Shown here in pieces: positions 4,956 to 5,034 of a DNA stretch of 5,034 nucleotides (positions are counted from its first letter, which is position 1; every line of letters begins with the position of its first letter). A program made the position numbers and the translations under genes. Origin of the DNA: an uncultured bacterium (lineage in GTDB: Bacteria; Actinomycetota; Coriobacteriia; Coriobacteriales; Coriobacteriaceae); assembly GCA_905216175.1 (NCBI GenBank), contig CAJMSV010000116.1, positions 1 to 5,034 of the forward strand. Direction: 5' to 3'. The notes under the pieces were generated by a model, which saw only the letters and a list, made by a program, of their open reading frames with translations, was not told where the DNA came from and ran no database searches.

Positions 4956-5034
4956 ATGAGCGCGCAGACCATCGGTACTACAAGTGTTCAGGGCGGCTAT
5001 CCCCCGGGAGCTGCCGAGCCGCGCCCGGTGCCCA
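4956..5034 (+). CDS. Unidentified protein, N-terminal fragment
   Basis: An open frame from ATG 4956-4958 to the window end, 26 codons plus one base. It begins MSAQTIGTTSVQGGYPPG and continues with Pro/Ala-rich residues (AAEPRPVP). It lacks the hydrophobic core of a signal peptide in the visible part, and the sequence looks disordered. Support comes from a promoter-like pair 40-68 bases upstream and from codon use with C/G third positions. The ribosome binding site is weak: only AGGC/GCGAG-like bases precede the ATG. The family is not recognised, and the true start could differ. Confidence 0.55.
   Translation, partial: MSAQTIGTTSVQGGYPPGAAEPRPVP

Noticed and set aside
1..5034. tRNA genes, CRISPR arrays, insertion sequences
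   Set aside because: No cloverleaf with a CCA end, no regularly spaced direct repeats and no transposase motifs were seen on either strand.

Overview
The window is chromosomal-style DNA from a GC-rich bacterium. Strong C/G third-position bias, frequent TTG/GTG starts, a four-S1-domain ribosomal protein S1, an oxygen-sensitive L-cysteine desulfidase-type enzyme and a C_GCAxxG_C_C redox protein together suggest an anaerobic actinomycete, most plausibly a gut Coriobacteriia such as Collinsella. That placement is inference from gene content, not a phylogenetic result.

Layout. Bases 1-292 (+) hold the C-terminus of an L-cysteine desulfidase/UPF0597 (CyuA-like) protein. Its first ~75 bases are anomalously C-rich. 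It converges on a HAD-superfamily hydrolase (289-1047, -), and the two stop codons interlock in one CTAG. A divergent ~315-base intergenic region carries a likely promoter and a hairpin that can mask the ribosome binding site of rpsA (1363-2529, +, TTG start). rpsA ends at a textbook intrinsic terminator (2554-2587). Next comes a ~230-base gene-free spacer with mutually exclusive hairpins, then the rnpB promoter and the full RNase P RNA (2856-3217, +).

A 354-base stretch (3218-3571) has no intact gene. It contains a 23-bp inverted repeat (3235-3332) followed by what looks like a decayed membrane-protein coding segment (about 3330-3534). After it lie a YigZ/IMPACT-family gene (3572-4210, +), a terminator hairpin, a convergent C_GCAxxG_C_C-family cysteine-rich protein (4278-4724, -) with a hairpin abutting its Shine-Dalgarno, and a divergent promoter leading into a gene cut by the window edge (4956-5034, +).

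How the genes relate. rpsA and rnpB are highly expressed housekeeping genes (translation initiation and tRNA maturation), each with its own signals. The other genes look like monocistronic neighbours rather than one pathway. The cysteine desulfidase and the C_GCAxxG_C_C protein both fit anaerobic sulfur/redox metabolism, but nothing here links them functionally. I see no convincing new multi-gene system. The most interesting unexplained items are the inverted repeat plus membrane-protein remnant after rnpB and the hairpins over the rpsA and redox-gene ribosome binding sites.
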